The notes beneath the pieces were generated by a model. That model did not search any database, was not told the DNA's origin, and was given only the letters and a program-made list of their open reading frames with translations. Both the position numbers and the translations under genes were made by a program. From the NCBI RefSeq assembly GCF_002086795.1, contig NZ_MVIM01000001.1, positions 585,124 through 649,123 on the forward strand: a stretch of DNA of 64,000 bases, in the 5' to 3' direction. The DNA is from Mycolicibacterium tusciae (GTDB lineage Bacteria; Actinomycetota; Actinomycetes; Mycobacteriales; Mycobacteriaceae). Shown in pieces: positions 37,331 to 47,213 of the stretch; within the stretch, counting starts at the first letter, position 1, and each line of letters starts with the position of its first letter.

Positions 37331-38137
37331 ATGACAGCCAACGATTCAGCCGCACAAGCGGCGGCCACCGGCGCGGGCCAACGGCGCGGGTTCGGCATCG
37401 ATGTCGGCGGAAGCGGCGTCAAGGGCGGCATCGTCGACCTCGACACCGGTCTGCTGATCGGAGACCGCTTCAAGCTCGAAACCCCGCAGCCGGCCACCCC
37501 CGAAGCGGTCAGCAAGACCGTCGCCGCCGTGGTCCGCGAGTTCGGTTGGACCGAGAAAGTCGGGGTCACCTATCCGGGCGTCGTGACCGACGGCATCGTG
37601 CGCACCGCCGCCAATGTGGACAAGGGCTGGATCGGGAGCAATGCCAGCGAGTTCTACAGCAAGGCACTCGACGGCCAGCAGGTGACCGTGCTCAACGATG
37701 CCGACGCGGCCGGGCTGGCCGAAGAGAGGTTTGGCGCGGGCCGGGACAACACGGGCGTCATCGTGCTGCTCACCTTCGGCACCGGCATCGGCTCGGCCGT
37801 GATTCACAACGGCGTGTTGCTGCCCAATACGGAGTTCGGTCATCTCGAGGTCGGGGGCAAGGAGGCCGAGCATCGCGCGGCGTCCTCGGTCAAGGAAAAG
37901 AAGGACTGGAGCTACGAGCGCTGGACCCAAGAGGTGACAAAGGTCCTGGTAGCGATCGAAAACGCAATCTGGCCGGACCTGTTCATCGCAGGCGGCGGCA
38001 TCAGCCGAAAAGCGGAGAAGTGGATTCCGCTGCTGCAGAACCGCACACCGGTGGTGGCCGCGGCCCTGCAGAACACGGCCGGCATCGTCGGCGCCGCGAT
38101 GGCCGCCGCGGTCGACGTCACAGCTACCGGCAAGTAG
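37331..38137 (+). CDS. ppgK: Polyphosphate glucokinase PpgK
   Basis: Phosphorylates glucose using inorganic polyphosphate or ATP. The 268-residue ROK-family protein has the phosphate-binding loop GIDVGGSGVKGGIVDLDTG near residue 22, NDADAAGLAE with the catalytic aspartate, TFGTGIGSAV, and NTEFGHLEVGG. The ATG at 37331 was chosen because GAGGAG lies just upstream; an earlier in-frame start lacks family similarity. It is followed by sigA after 201 bases. Confidence 0.95.
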   Translation: MTANDSAAQAAATGAGQRRGFGIDVGGSGVKGGIVDLDTGLLIGDRFKLETPQPATPEAVSKTVAAVVREFGWTEKVGVTYPGVVTDGIVRTAANVDKGWIGSNASEFYSKALDGQQVTVLNDADAAGLAEERFGAGRDNTGVIVLLTFGTGIGSAVIHNGVLLPNTEFGHLEVGGKEAEHRAASSVKEKKDWSYERWTQEVTKVLVAIENAIWPDLFIAGGGISRKAEKWIPLLQNRTPVVAAALQNTAGIVGAAMAAAVDVTATGK

Positions 38138-38338
38138 CCGCGCCGAAACGATCGAATTTGCCGCTCAAGGCGGCAGTGGCACACACTGTCGTTACAATGG
38201 ACGACGGCGGCCGTAGCCCGGATAGCGGCGAGATCAAACCGCCGATATTCGACAGCCGACATTTTTCGATGGCGCATGACCCCAGCCTGCGTTGGGATCC
38301 GCACTGCCCACCGGAACGAAGTACGACGAAAGGGTGAC

Positions 38339-39871
<1,533 letters not shown>

Positions 39872-39896
39872 TACCGGGGTCGGCCCGCCTCATCCA

Positions 39897-40658
39897 TCAG
39901 GGTTTGGCGAAGCCGGCCGCGGTCAGCGTCGCCTGGCCGGCTTGGCTCGTGACGGCGTCGATGAACTTGCGGGCCAGTTCCTCGTGTTCGGCGGACTTGA
40001 GCGCGGCGATCGGATAGGTGTTCACGGCACCGGCGGATTCTGGAAACGGCACGGCAGTGACCTTGTCTCCCGCGCCCGTCGCGTCGGTGACGTACACCAG
40101 ACCGGCATCGGCCTGGCCCGTCGTCACCTTGTTGAGCACGTCGCTGACCGACGTTTCCTCGCTCACTGGTGTGATATCCATACCGGCGGCTTCCTCGACC
40201 CGCTGGGCCGCCGAGCCGCACGGCACCTGCTGCGCGCACACCACCACGGCGAGTCCCGGCTTCGTCAGATCCCGAAATGACGTGATCGGCTTGGGATTTC
40301 CCGGTGCAACCGCGATCGTCAACGTGTTGGATGCGAAGTTCACCGGTTCGCCGTCCAGCAGTCCAGCCTGAGTCGCCTTGTCCATGTTCCCGGTGTCGGC
40401 GGACGCGAAGACGTCAGCCGGTGCGCCCTGTGTCAGCTGGGTGACCAGATCCGAGGAGCCCGCGAAAGAGAACTTCACCCTCGTCCCCGGGTTGTCGGCG
40501 TTGAACTGCTCACCGATCTCGGTGAACGCCGACTTCAATGAGGCCGCCGCGAACACCATGATCGTCTGACTGTCCTCCGCCTCGTCGCCAGATCCGCACG
40601 CCGACAACACCAACGCCAACGTCGCCGCCGATGCAAACACCTTGGACTGCTTCATCAT
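39897..40658 (-). CDS. modA: Molybdate ABC transporter substrate-binding lipoprotein ModA
   Basis: Extracellular molybdate/tungstate-binding protein, 253 residues. The N-terminus is a lipoprotein signal with lipobox LSAC and the lipidated cysteine C21. Binding-fold signatures are VFAAASLKSAFTEIG, GSSDLVTQL, ADVFASAD and the late EHEELARKFIDAV. The first of two ATG codons (40658) overlaps the upstream HTH-TOBE gene stop as ATGA. No modB or modC is found beside it: sigA lies downstream in the opposite direction. The permease and ATPase must be encoded elsewhere, if present. Confidence 0.93.
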   Translation of the reverse strand: MMKQSKVFASAATLALVLSACGSGDEAEDSQTIMVFAAASLKSAFTEIGEQFNADNPGTRVKFSFAGSSDLVTQLTQGAPADVFASADTGNMDKATQAGLLDGEPVNFASNTLTIAVAPGNPKPITSFRDLTKPGLAVVVCAQQVPCGSAAQRVEEAAGMDITPVSEETSVSDVLNKVTTGQADAGLVYVTDATGAGDKVTAVPFPESAGAVNTYPIAALKSAEHEELARKFIDAVTSQAGQATLTAAGFAKP

Positions 40659-41059
40659 TGGCCCCCAGGCGTCTCCACGATCACGGTGGTTGCCTTCACG
40701 ACCGCAACGGCGACACTGCCCGGCTCGAGCTGCAGTTCCCTTACGGCGTCCGTGCTCATCAACGAGACGACGGTGAACGGTCCGCACTGCATTTCGACCT
40801 GGGCCATGACGGTGTCCGTGACGACCTTTTTTACCAGTCCGGCGAAGCGGTTGCGCGCCGAACTCGCGACGCTCAGCGGGTCCTTGGGCGCCACACTCGC
40901 GTTCGCCCCGGCGAACGCGGCCAGCGCGGCCCCGTCGATCGCTTTGCGCCCCGACGCATCGAGGTGAGCGGTCAAGGCGCCGTCATCGATCCAGCGGCGC
41001 ACGGTGTCGTCGCTGACCCCCAGGAGTTCGGCTGCTTCACGGACGCGAATTTCCGGCAC
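40655..41059 (-). CDS. Excisionase-type HTH plus TOBE (Mop) domain protein, probable molybdate-responsive regulator
   Basis: A 134-residue protein with an N-terminal MerR/excisionase-like HTH (RVREAAELLGVSDDTVRRWIDDG, residues 5-27) and a C-terminal molybdate-binding TOBE/Mop domain (ARNRFAGLVKKVV onwards). The combination resembles ModE-like or storage molbindin proteins. It is translationally coupled to modA. It probably senses molybdate and controls modA; the inverted repeat upstream (41101-41129) is a candidate target. Confidence 0.87.
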   Translation of the reverse strand: MPEIRVREAAELLGVSDDTVRRWIDDGALTAHLDASGRKAIDGAALAAFAGANASVAPKDPLSVASSARNRFAGLVKKVVTDTVMAQVEMQCGPFTVVSLMSTDAVRELQLEPGSVAVAVVKATTVIVETPGGQ

Positions 41060-41100
41060 GGCGGAAGCGTACCGAACCTTTGCGAGTTAATAACCGTATC

Positions 41101-41129
41101 CACGGAGCTAATCCGCGAATAACTCCGTG
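41101..41129. promoter_or_regulatory. Inverted repeat CACGGAG-N15-CTCCGTG in the mop / methyltransferase gap
   Basis: Seven-base perfect arms at 41101-41107 and 41123-41129 lie between two divergent genes, 42 bases from the mop start and 50 from the methyltransferase start. A second pair, GAGTTA (41084) and TAACTC (41120), is nested around it. It may be an operator; no consensus is known to me. Confidence 0.4.
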
Positions 41130-41178
41130 CATGCGGCAAAGAATGAAGCGGCGCTATCGACCGGTAGTCTCTTGCTCC

Positions 41179-42276
41179 GTGCCTGAGAAGCCCGCAAAAG
41201 TCCCGCCCGCCCGCGTCGTCCGCATCATCGAGTCCGCCCGTACCGCGCTGCAGAAGGTCAACCGCGCGATGGTGCCCGGCTACATCGCGTTACTCGAGAC
41301 GGCACAGGGCGCCTGGGTGTCCCAGGCCCTCTACGTAGCCGCCAAACTCGGCATCGCCGACGAGCTCGCCAACGGCCCCAAGATGGCCGACGAGGTGGCC
41401 GCCAAAGTGGGCGGGCACCCGGACTCGGTGTTCCGGTTGATGCGCATGCTCGCCGGCCGGGATGTGTTCCGCCAACTCTCCGATGGCCGGTTCGAGTTGG
41501 CCGCAATGGGCCAAGCATTGCGCGCCGATGCACCCAATTCCCTGCGGTCGATGGTCCTGTTCATCGGGTCTCCGGAGCACTGGGCTGAATGGGGCGAGCT
41601 GCTGCATTCGGTACAGACGGGTCGGCCCTCACCTGAAAAGCTCTACGGCAAATCATATTTCGAGCATCTCGACGAGGCGCCCGAGCAGGCTGCGGTCTTC
41701 AACGACGCCATGTCAGCGATGGCCAGGTTGGCCAACGAAACCGTGATCCCGGCATATGACTTCTCCGGCTTCAAGCTCATCGCCGATATCGGCGGTGGTC
41801 ACGGCAACCTGCTGAGCGCCATTCTGCGCTCGGCCCCGACCGCCCGCGGCGTACTGTTCGACCTCCCGTCGGTCGTGGCAGGCGCGGGGCCGGTGCTCGA
41901 GGCCGCCGGCGTCGCGAATCGTTGCGCCGTCGAGGGGGGTTCATTCATGGACCTGGTTCCCGACGGGGCCGATGCCTACGTGATGAAGTCGATCATCCAT
42001 GACTGGGATGACGAGATCTCCGAGAAGATCCTGCGCAACATCCGCACCGCGATCGCGCCGAACGGCCGACTGCTGCTGCTCGAACTCGTGCTGCCAGAGC
42101 GTGCGACCTCGAACTGGGGGGCCGTGCTCGACATGGAGATGCTCGTCTCCCCCGGCGGCCGGGAGCGCACCCGCGCAGAGTTCGCCAATCTGTTGGCGCG
42201 ATGCGGGTTCCGGCTCACGCGTGTCGTCGACACCGCGACGCCGATGATGTCGATCGTGGAGGCCGCTCCGGTCTGA
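41179..42276 (+). CDS. SAM-dependent O-methyltransferase (hydroxyneurosporene/acetylserotonin type)
   Basis: A 365-residue enzyme of the Methyltransf_2 family. An N-terminal dimerisation domain (AAKLGIADELANGPKMADEVA) is followed by the SAM-binding motif LIADIGGGHGNLLSAIL, the catalytic-region motif SIIHDWDDE and the strand GRLLLLELVLPE. It probably methylates a small hydroxylated aromatic or isoprenoid. The GTG start at 41179 is followed by a basic N-terminus; upstream in-frame ATGs lie in the regulatory region. The substrate is not predictable. Confidence 0.86.
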   Translation: MPEKPAKVPPARVVRIIESARTALQKVNRAMVPGYIALLETAQGAWVSQALYVAAKLGIADELANGPKMADEVAAKVGGHPDSVFRLMRMLAGRDVFRQLSDGRFELAAMGQALRADAPNSLRSMVLFIGSPEHWAEWGELLHSVQTGRPSPEKLYGKSYFEHLDEAPEQAAVFNDAMSAMARLANETVIPAYDFSGFKLIADIGGGHGNLLSAILRSAPTARGVLFDLPSVVAGAGPVLEAAGVANRCAVEGGSFMDLVPDGADAYVMKSIIHDWDDEISEKILRNIRTAIAPNGRLLLLELVLPERATSNWGAVLDMEMLVSPGGRERTRAEFANLLARCGFRLTRVVDTATPMMSIVEAAPV

Positions 42277-42282
42277 TCGCCG

Positions 42283-43065
42283 TCAGCGCTTCTTCTCGCG
42301 CACCTTGTACGTCGAGGGCCACGACTCCCGCGTCTCGTCGCCGACGAGCGGCACGCCCTTGCTGCCGATCCTGATGTCGAACGCCTCCTTGCCCGCACCT
42401 ACCTCACGGTTGGCGTGCTCGGTCGCGAGGTAAATCAACTGGTCGATCTCCGCCTCGGCGAACGCGACGAATGTGGTGTTTCGCACGATCTCTTCGTCGG
42501 GCGGAGCCATCCGCTCGGGAAGCAGCCGTGACGCCAGCGCCGCCAGGCCCAGCAGCGAGAACGGGACGACCCAGTAGCAGACGAAGGACAGCGGTGTCTT
42601 GGTGTCCAGGATGGTCGCCTCGCCGTACACGAGCGGCGGGATGGCCGATGACACCGTCATCCCCGCGAACGCGGCCACCCAGATCCACGTCAGCACCGCC
42701 GTGATGCGTTTGAAGACGTCGGTCTCGATGATCTCTTTCGGCTGGCCGACCTCCGCGAATTCACGGACGAACGGCCTGTGCGCGAGGATGCTGCCGAGCG
42801 CCACCAGGAAGATACCCGCGTTGCTCAGCGGCTGCATCCACTGCTGCATGAATTGCTCGCTCAGCGTGAAGGTCAGCACCGTCAGCACCAAAAACGTTGC
42901 GATGGCGCCTATCTCGAGTGTGCGACCCGCCGATCCCTTCACCCGGCCGATCACGAACGACAGCACGGCAATCGCAAACGCGACCAATACCGCGGTATGG
43001 AAGGGGACGTTGCCGACCAGGACCCAATAGACGATCCACGGCGCGAAGCCCAGAAGAATGCCCAC
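42283..43065 (-). CDS. Hypothetical integral membrane protein
   Basis: A 260-residue protein with about six transmembrane helices: four in the first ~95 residues (from LLGFAPWIVYWVLVGNVPF) and two around residues 118-165, then a soluble C-terminal domain of ~90 residues with EIVRNTTFVAFAEAEIDQLIYLATEHANREV. I do not recognise the family. It converges on the methyltransferase (6-base gap) and is divergent from the Rid gene. It starts at the ATG near 43065. Confidence 0.7.
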   Translation of the reverse strand: MGILLGFAPWIVYWVLVGNVPFHTAVLVAFAIAVLSFVIGRVKGSAGRTLEIGAIATFLVLTVLTFTLSEQFMQQWMQPLSNAGIFLVALGSILAHRPFVREFAEVGQPKEIIETDVFKRITAVLTWIWVAAFAGMTVSSAIPPLVYGEATILDTKTPLSFVCYWVVPFSLLGLAALASRLLPERMAPPDEEIVRNTTFVAFAEAEIDQLIYLATEHANREVGAGKEAFDIRIGSKGVPLVGDETRESWPSTYKVREKKR

Positions 43066-43146
43066 GGTGGGTCAGTTTAGGTTGTCAGTCAATGGCCCGA
43101 CTGTAAACCCGTTGCCTGAGCCACCGGGGCGACTACTTTGTGTCTG

Positions 43147-43512
43147 ATGACGCGCCGCAATGTCTCCTCCGGCTCCGAGTACGAGGCCACGGTCGGATAC
43201 TCGCGGGCGGTGCGGACCGGCCCACTCGTCGCCGTCGCGGGCACCACCGGCGCCGGTGACGGTGTCGCGGTGCAAGCGCGGGACGCGTTGCGGCGCATAG
43301 AGATAGCTTTGCAGGAGGTCGGCGCCTCCTTGGCGGACGTGGTGCGCACCCGGATGTACGTGACGGACATCTCGCGCTGGCACGACGTCGGCGCCGTCCA
43401 TGCCGAGGTTTTCGGCGACGTCATGCCGGTGGCGACCATGGTCGAGGTGTCGGCACTGATCGCGCCCGAACACCTCGTGGAGATCGAGGTCGACGCGTAC
43501 GTGGCCGAGTAG
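43147..43512 (+). CDS. Rid/YjgF/YER057c family deaminase-like protein
   Basis: A 121-residue single-domain Rid protein; family members hydrolyse reactive enamine/imine intermediates. Signatures are VAVAGTTGAG, QARDALRRIEIALQEVGASLADVVRTRMYVTDI and the C-terminal VEIEVDAYV. The arginine of VVRTRMYVTD matches the conserved active-site Arg in RidA subfamilies; the exact subfamily is unclear. The ATG at 43147 was preferred to the earlier in-frame codon. It is probably the Rv2704 equivalent by position. Confidence 0.88.
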   Translation: MTRRNVSSGSEYEATVGYSRAVRTGPLVAVAGTTGAGDGVAVQARDALRRIEIALQEVGASLADVVRTRMYVTDISRWHDVGAVHAEVFGDVMPVATMVEVSALIAPEHLVEIEVDAYVAE

Positions 43513-43537
43513 GACCTCTTCCGCCGCGCTCGGGCCC

Positions 43538-43897
43538 CTACTGCTCGAGCGGCGCGAAAACGCCGTCGGCACCCGGCTCGTACTGCGTGACACTGATCAC
43601 AGCTTTGGTAGGTAGTGGACCGTACAAATGTGGGAACACCATCGCATCGGGATCGCTCGGCAAACCGGGTTCCCAGCGGATCGGAGAGGACAGGCGTGCA
43701 GGGTCGACGCGGAGCAGCACGAGGTCTGAGCGGCCGGCGTAGAGCCGGTTCGCGGGCAGGTGCACCTGCTCGGGCGTGGATAGATGCACGAAACCGTGCG
43801 AGGCCAGCGAGTCCGGCCGTAGCTCACCGTCGTCCTGAGCCGACCGCCACTCCTCGGCGCCGCAAATGTGGACCAGCACAGCCGGCAAGAGTGGCAT
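43538..43897 (-). CDS. DUF952 family protein
   Basis: A 119-residue protein with the DUF952 pattern: VHICGAEEWRSA, then FVHLSTPEQVHLPANRLYAG, LLRVDPARLSSPIRWEP and FPHLYGPLPTKAV. The conserved His, Ser and acidic residues suggest a glutathione S-transferase-like or cyclase-like fold, but no activity is known. The ATG at 43897 places the conserved VHI strand near residue 9. It converges on the Rid gene. Confidence 0.85.
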   Translation of the reverse strand: MPLLPAVLVHICGAEEWRSAQDDGELRPDSLASHGFVHLSTPEQVHLPANRLYAGRSDLVLLRVDPARLSSPIRWEPGLPSDPDAMVFPHLYGPLPTKAVISVTQYEPGADGVFAPLEQ

Positions 43898-43962
43898 ACC
43901 GCGGGTCTGACGCGTGGGCAACTCGGCATAACGGTGAGACACGACACACCGGTAAACCCCTA

Positions 43963-43989
43963 GGGAACAAGGCCGAAACCGAAAGCGTC
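43963..43989 (+). promoter_or_regulatory. Possible ECF sigma promoter (imperfect) ahead of the DUF7455 gene
   Basis: GGGAAC at 43963-43968 is followed after 17 bases by CGTC at 43986-43989, the same spacing as the sigB and PAC2 candidates, but with GTC in place of GTT. It lies 39 bases before the start codon at 44028. Confidence 0.35.
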
Positions 43990-44027
43990 TGAGACAGTAG
44001 AGATACGCGAGAACCGATGGAGGTGCC

Positions 44028-44219
44028 ATGACCGCAACGCTCATTAGCCCGGAATTGACCAAGGCTGACCGCTGCGATCGCTGCGGGGCCGCGGCTCGCG
44101 TGCGGGCGAAGCTCCCGTCGGGCGGTGAACTGCTGTTCTGCCAGCATCACGCGAACGAGCACGAGGCCAAGCTGGTGGAGCTGGCCGCCGTTCTCGAATC
44201 GAGCCCGCTGGAGGCATAA
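44028..44219 (+). CDS. Small zinc-ribbon protein (DUF7455-like)
   Basis: A 63-residue protein with CDRCG (residues 16-20) and CQHHANEH, giving a CxxC...CxxH zinc site, and a helical C-terminus. Its ATG is preceded by a strong GGAGGTGCC ribosome-binding site. It is 64 bases upstream of the BrkB-like gene on the same strand. Proteins of this type occur next to sigB in mycobacteria; a DNA- or polymerase-associated role is possible but not shown. Confidence 0.85.
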   Translation: MTATLISPELTKADRCDRCGAAARVRAKLPSGGELLFCQHHANEHEAKLVELAAVLESSPLEA

Positions 44220-44283
44220 CCGCCGACACGACGGCCCGCGTGGTTAGGCGAGACGGCCCGTCGTCAGGAATGCTGGTCTGGAC

Positions 44284-45288
44284 ATGAACGACCAGTCCCA
44301 GCCGTTACCCCGTCCGCCATCACGCCATCACATGAGGCACCTCGTCCGGCGCACACTCTCGAAGAGTTGGGACGACTCGATTTTCTCCGAGTCGGCGCAG
44401 GCGGCGTTCTGGTGTGCGCTGTCGCTGCCGCCGCTGCTGCTGGGGATGCTGGGAAGTCTGGCGTACATCGCGCCGCTGTTCGGCCCGGAAACCTTGCCCG
44501 TCATCCAGGACCAGTTGATCAGCACGGCGGAGCGCTTCTTCTCGTCGAACATCGTCAACGAGATCATCACGCCCACAGTGCACGACATCGTGAGGAACGC
44601 CCGGGGCGAAGTGGTGTCGATCGGCTTCGTGATATCGCTGTGGGCGGGATCGTCGGCGATGTCGTCATTCGTCGATTCTGTCGTCGACGCCCACGACCAG
44701 ACACCGCTGCGCCACCCGGTGCGGCAACGATTCTTCGCGCTCGGCCTTTATGTCGCGGGTCTCGTGGTGGCGATCGCAGCAGCGCCGCTCGTCGCGCTCG
44801 GGCCGCGCAAGATCGCCGGATACCTGCCCGACAGCTGGGACAACGTGTTGGCCTTCGGGTACTACCCCTTGCTGATCGTCACGCTATTCGTGGGGGTGAC
44901 CATCCTCTATCGGGTGTCGCTGCCCGAACCGCTACCGACACATCGGCTTGTCCTGGGGTCGATCCTGGCGACTGTCGTCTTCCTGGGCGCGACATTGGGG
45001 CTGCGGGTCTACCTGACGTGGATCACCAGCACCGGCTACACCTACGGCGCGCTCGCGACGCCGATCGCGTTCCTGCTGTTCGCCTTCTTCCTCGGCTTCG
45101 CGATCATGCTGGGCGCCGAACTGAACGCCGCGATCCAGGAGGAATGGCCCGCGTCCCCGACACATGCCAAACGGGTCCGGTTGTGGCTCAAGCAGAAGGC
45201 CGAGTCGGGCAACGGTCGCGGCGTGCCCGCGCGGGACGACGTCAACGCGCCGGCGGCGGACCCGACCCCCGATGCCGCTACTTCTTGA
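44284..45288 (+). CDS. YihY/BrkB-family membrane protein
   Basis: A 334-residue inner-membrane protein with about six transmembrane helices (from LPPLLLGMLGSLAYIAPL through FLLFAFFLGFAIMLGAEL), matching the YihY/virulence factor BrkB family (Rv2707-like). The signature GYTYGALATPIAFLLFAFF is near the end, and the C-terminal ~60 residues are hydrophilic and Lys/Arg-rich. Proposed roles in the family include transport, but none is proven. It overlaps the convergent DUF3039 gene by 11 bases. Confidence 0.88.
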   Translation: MNDQSQPLPRPPSRHHMRHLVRRTLSKSWDDSIFSESAQAAFWCALSLPPLLLGMLGSLAYIAPLFGPETLPVIQDQLISTAERFFSSNIVNEIITPTVHDIVRNARGEVVSIGFVISLWAGSSAMSSFVDSVVDAHDQTPLRHPVRQRFFALGLYVAGLVVAIAAAPLVALGPRKIAGYLPDSWDNVLAFGYYPLLIVTLFVGVTILYRVSLPEPLPTHRLVLGSILATVVFLGATLGLRVYLTWITSTGYTYGALATPIAFLLFAFFLGFAIMLGAELNAAIQEEWPASPTHAKRVRLWLKQKAESGNGRGVPARDDVNAPAADPTPDAATS

Positions 45289-45514
45289 GCTGGTCGTAGA
45301 TCTTCTTGCAATCGGGGCAGACGGGCGACCCCGGCTTGGCGGCTTTGGTCACCGGGAACACTTCGCCGCACAGCGCCACGACGTGCGTACCCATCACCGC
45401 GCTCTCTGCGATCTTGTCCTTCTTGACGTAATGAAAGAACTTGGGGGCGTCGCCGTCGGTGCCGTCGTCGACGCGTTCGTCGGTGTCGGTGCGCTCGATC
45501 GTCTGGGTCTGCAT
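45278..45514 (-). CDS. DUF3039 zinc-binding protein
   Basis: A 78-residue protein with an acidic N-terminus and a conserved metal-site pattern: HVVALCG and CPDC, giving His/Cys and CxxC ligands. It is of the DUF3039 family (Rv2708c-like). The ATG at 45514 (MQTQT) is used; a second in-frame ATG three codons upstream at 45523 has a slightly better upstream AGG, so the start is uncertain by three residues. It overlaps the BrkB-like gene and is divergent from the DUF3099 gene. Confidence 0.85.
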   Translation of the reverse strand: MQTQTIERTDTDERVDDGTDGDAPKFFHYVKKDKIAESAVMGTHVVALCGEVFPVTKAAKPGSPVCPDCKKIYDQLKK

Positions 45515-45580
45515 GCCAACCATTTTGCCTGTAAGAATTCCGACACGTACAAGAGACGACGAGTGTGGAACAGTGGAGGT

Positions 45581-45982
45581 ATGAAACACGGCCCAGAGCT
45601 GAGTTTCGATGATGACGGCCGACCGATACTGATCACCCAGGCCGCACCCTCATACGAAGTCCAGCACCGCGAGCGGGTACGCAAGTACCTGGCGTTGATG
45701 TTCTGGCGCATTCCCGCCCTCATCGCAGCCGCGGTGGCGTACGGCATTTGGGAGAACGGACTCATCTCCCTGGCGATCTTGGTGGCGTCGATTCCCCTGC
45801 CGTGGATCGCGGTACTCATCGCCAACGATCGGCCGCCGCGCCGTGCCGAGGAACCGCGACGCTACGAGTCCGCGCGCCGAATTCCGTTGTTCCCGACAGC
45901 GGAGCGGCCAGCGCTGGATTATCGCGCGCACTCGACGCGGCAATCGGGTGAAGGTGATCCGCAACGCGATTTCGCGGACTGA
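45581..45982 (+). CDS. DUF3099 membrane protein
   Basis: A 133-residue protein with two transmembrane helices (about residues 40-58 and 61-82) flanked by a charged N-terminus with ITQAAPSYEVQHRERVRKY and an Arg-rich C-terminal tail. It matches the DUF3099 family (Rv2709-like). The ATG is directly preceded by GGAGGT. It is followed by the sigB promoter region after about 80 bases. Confidence 0.87.
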   Translation: MKHGPELSFDDDGRPILITQAAPSYEVQHRERVRKYLALMFWRIPALIAAAVAYGIWENGLISLAILVASIPLPWIAVLIANDRPPRRAEEPRRYESARRIPLFPTAERPALDYRAHSTRQSGEGDPQRDFAD

Positions 45983-46065
45983 GGATTTTCTACTGCATTT
46001 CTCAGCACATTCTCAGGTCAAGATCGAATAACCGCAGATCAGAAGGTGTGAAGCAACCGATCCTT

Positions 46066-46092
46066 GGGAACTCCTACGGGCAGATGGGCGTT
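46066..46092 (+). promoter_or_regulatory. ECF sigma (SigE/SigH-type) promoter of sigB
   Basis: GGGAAC (46066-46071), 17 bases, then CGTT (46089-46092) match the SigE/SigH consensus (GGAAC-N18-GTT). The transcription start would fall near 46100, leaving a leader of about 30 bases before the sigB ATG at 46130. It agrees with what is known for sigB of M. tuberculosis, which is transcribed by stress ECF sigma factors. Confidence 0.8.
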
Positions 46093-46129
46093 ATAGCTCA
46101 TGACAGTTCGACCCGATCAGGAGGCCGTG

Positions 46130-47089
46130 ATGGCAAATGCCACCCTTACCCGCATCGAGGGCGATCTGGACGCCCAGAGTCCAGCCGCCGACCTCGTACG
46201 CGTCTACTTGAATGGCATTGGCAAAACGGCCTTGCTCAATGCCGCCGATGAGGTTGAGCTCGCAAAGCGCATTGAGGCAGGCCTTTACGCGCAGCACCTG
46301 CTCGACACGCGTAAGCGCTTGGGCGAGAGCCGCAAACGTGATCTTGGCGTGGTCGTCCGGGACGGCGAAGCCGCCCGTCGCCACCTCCTGGAAGCCAACC
46401 TGCGTCTGGTGGTGTCGCTGGCCAAGCGCTACACCGGTCGCGGGATGCCGCTGCTCGACCTGATCCAGGAGGGCAACCTCGGCCTGATCCGTGCGATGGA
46501 GAAGTTCGACTACGCCAAGGGGTTCAAGTTCTCGACCTATGCGACGTGGTGGATCCGTCAGGCGATCACCCGCGGCATGGCCGATCAGAGCCGCACGATC
46601 CGGCTTCCGGTCCACCTCGTCGAGCAGGTCAACAAGCTCGCCCGGATAAAGCGCGAGATGCACCAGAATCTGGGCCGCGAGGCGACCGACGAGGAGCTCG
46701 CCGAAGAGTCGGGCATCCCGGTGGAGAAGATCACCGATCTGCTCGAGCACAGCCGCGATCCGGTGAGCCTGGACATGCCGGTCGGCAGCGACGAGGAAGC
46801 GCCGCTGGGCGACTTCATCGAGGACGCCGAGGCGATGTCGGCCGAGAACGCGGTGATCTCCGAATTGCTGCACACCGACATCCGCCATGTGCTGGCCACG
46901 CTCGACGAACGTGAGCAACAGGTCATCCGTTTGCGGTTCGGCCTGGACGACGGCCAGCCGCGCACCCTGGACCAGATCGGCAAGCTGTTCGGTCTGTCCC
47001 GCGAGCGCGTCCGCCAGATCGAGCGCGAGGTGATGGCCAAGCTCCGCAACGGCGAACGTGCCGATCGGTTGCGGTCTTACGCCAGCTGA
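46130..47089 (+). CDS. sigB: Stress-response sigma factor SigB
   Basis: Non-essential principal-like sigma factor used under stress and in stationary phase, 319 residues. Region 1.2 ([17 protein letters not shown]), region 2 ([54 protein letters not shown]) and the region 4.2 HTH ([20 protein letters not shown]) are complete. Unlike sigA it lacks the long Lys/Ala-rich tail. The ATG at 46130 was chosen because AGGAGG lies just upstream; an earlier in-frame codon would overlap the expected transcription start. Confidence 0.97.
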   Translation: MANATLTRIEGDLDAQSPAADLVRVYLNGIGKTALLNAADEVELAKRIEAGLYAQHLLDTRKRLGESRKRDLGVVVRDGEAARRHLLEANLRLVVSLAKRYTGRGMPLLDLIQEGNLGLIRAMEKFDYAKGFKFSTYATWWIRQAITRGMADQSRTIRLPVHLVEQVNKLARIKREMHQNLGREATDEELAEESGIPVEKITDLLEHSRDPVSLDMPVGSDEEAPLGDFIEDAEAMSAENAVISELLHTDIRHVLATLDEREQQVIRLRFGLDDGQPRTLDQIGKLFGLSRERVRQIEREVMAKLRNGERADRLRSYAS

Positions 47090-47102
47090 GAACGTTTTCA
47101 CT

Positions 47103-47132
47103 GAATGCCCGCCGGTCCGCCGGCGGGCATTC
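47103..47132. terminator. Strong hairpin between sigB and ideR
   Basis: GAATGCCCGCCGG and its exact complement form a 13-bp stem around the loop TCCG. ACTGA and TCAGT outside can extend it with a bulge. No U-run follows, so it is either a mycobacterial-type (tract-less) terminator for sigB or a stabilising 3' end. It ends 81 bases before the ideR start. Confidence 0.65.
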
Positions 47133-47213
47133 TCAGTTGCACGTGTCGGGGTGCGTAGCGGCGCAGTTCAAGCCCCTCGGCCGGTAGACTCGCCCTTGAC
47201 GGAGGGTTGTGAA

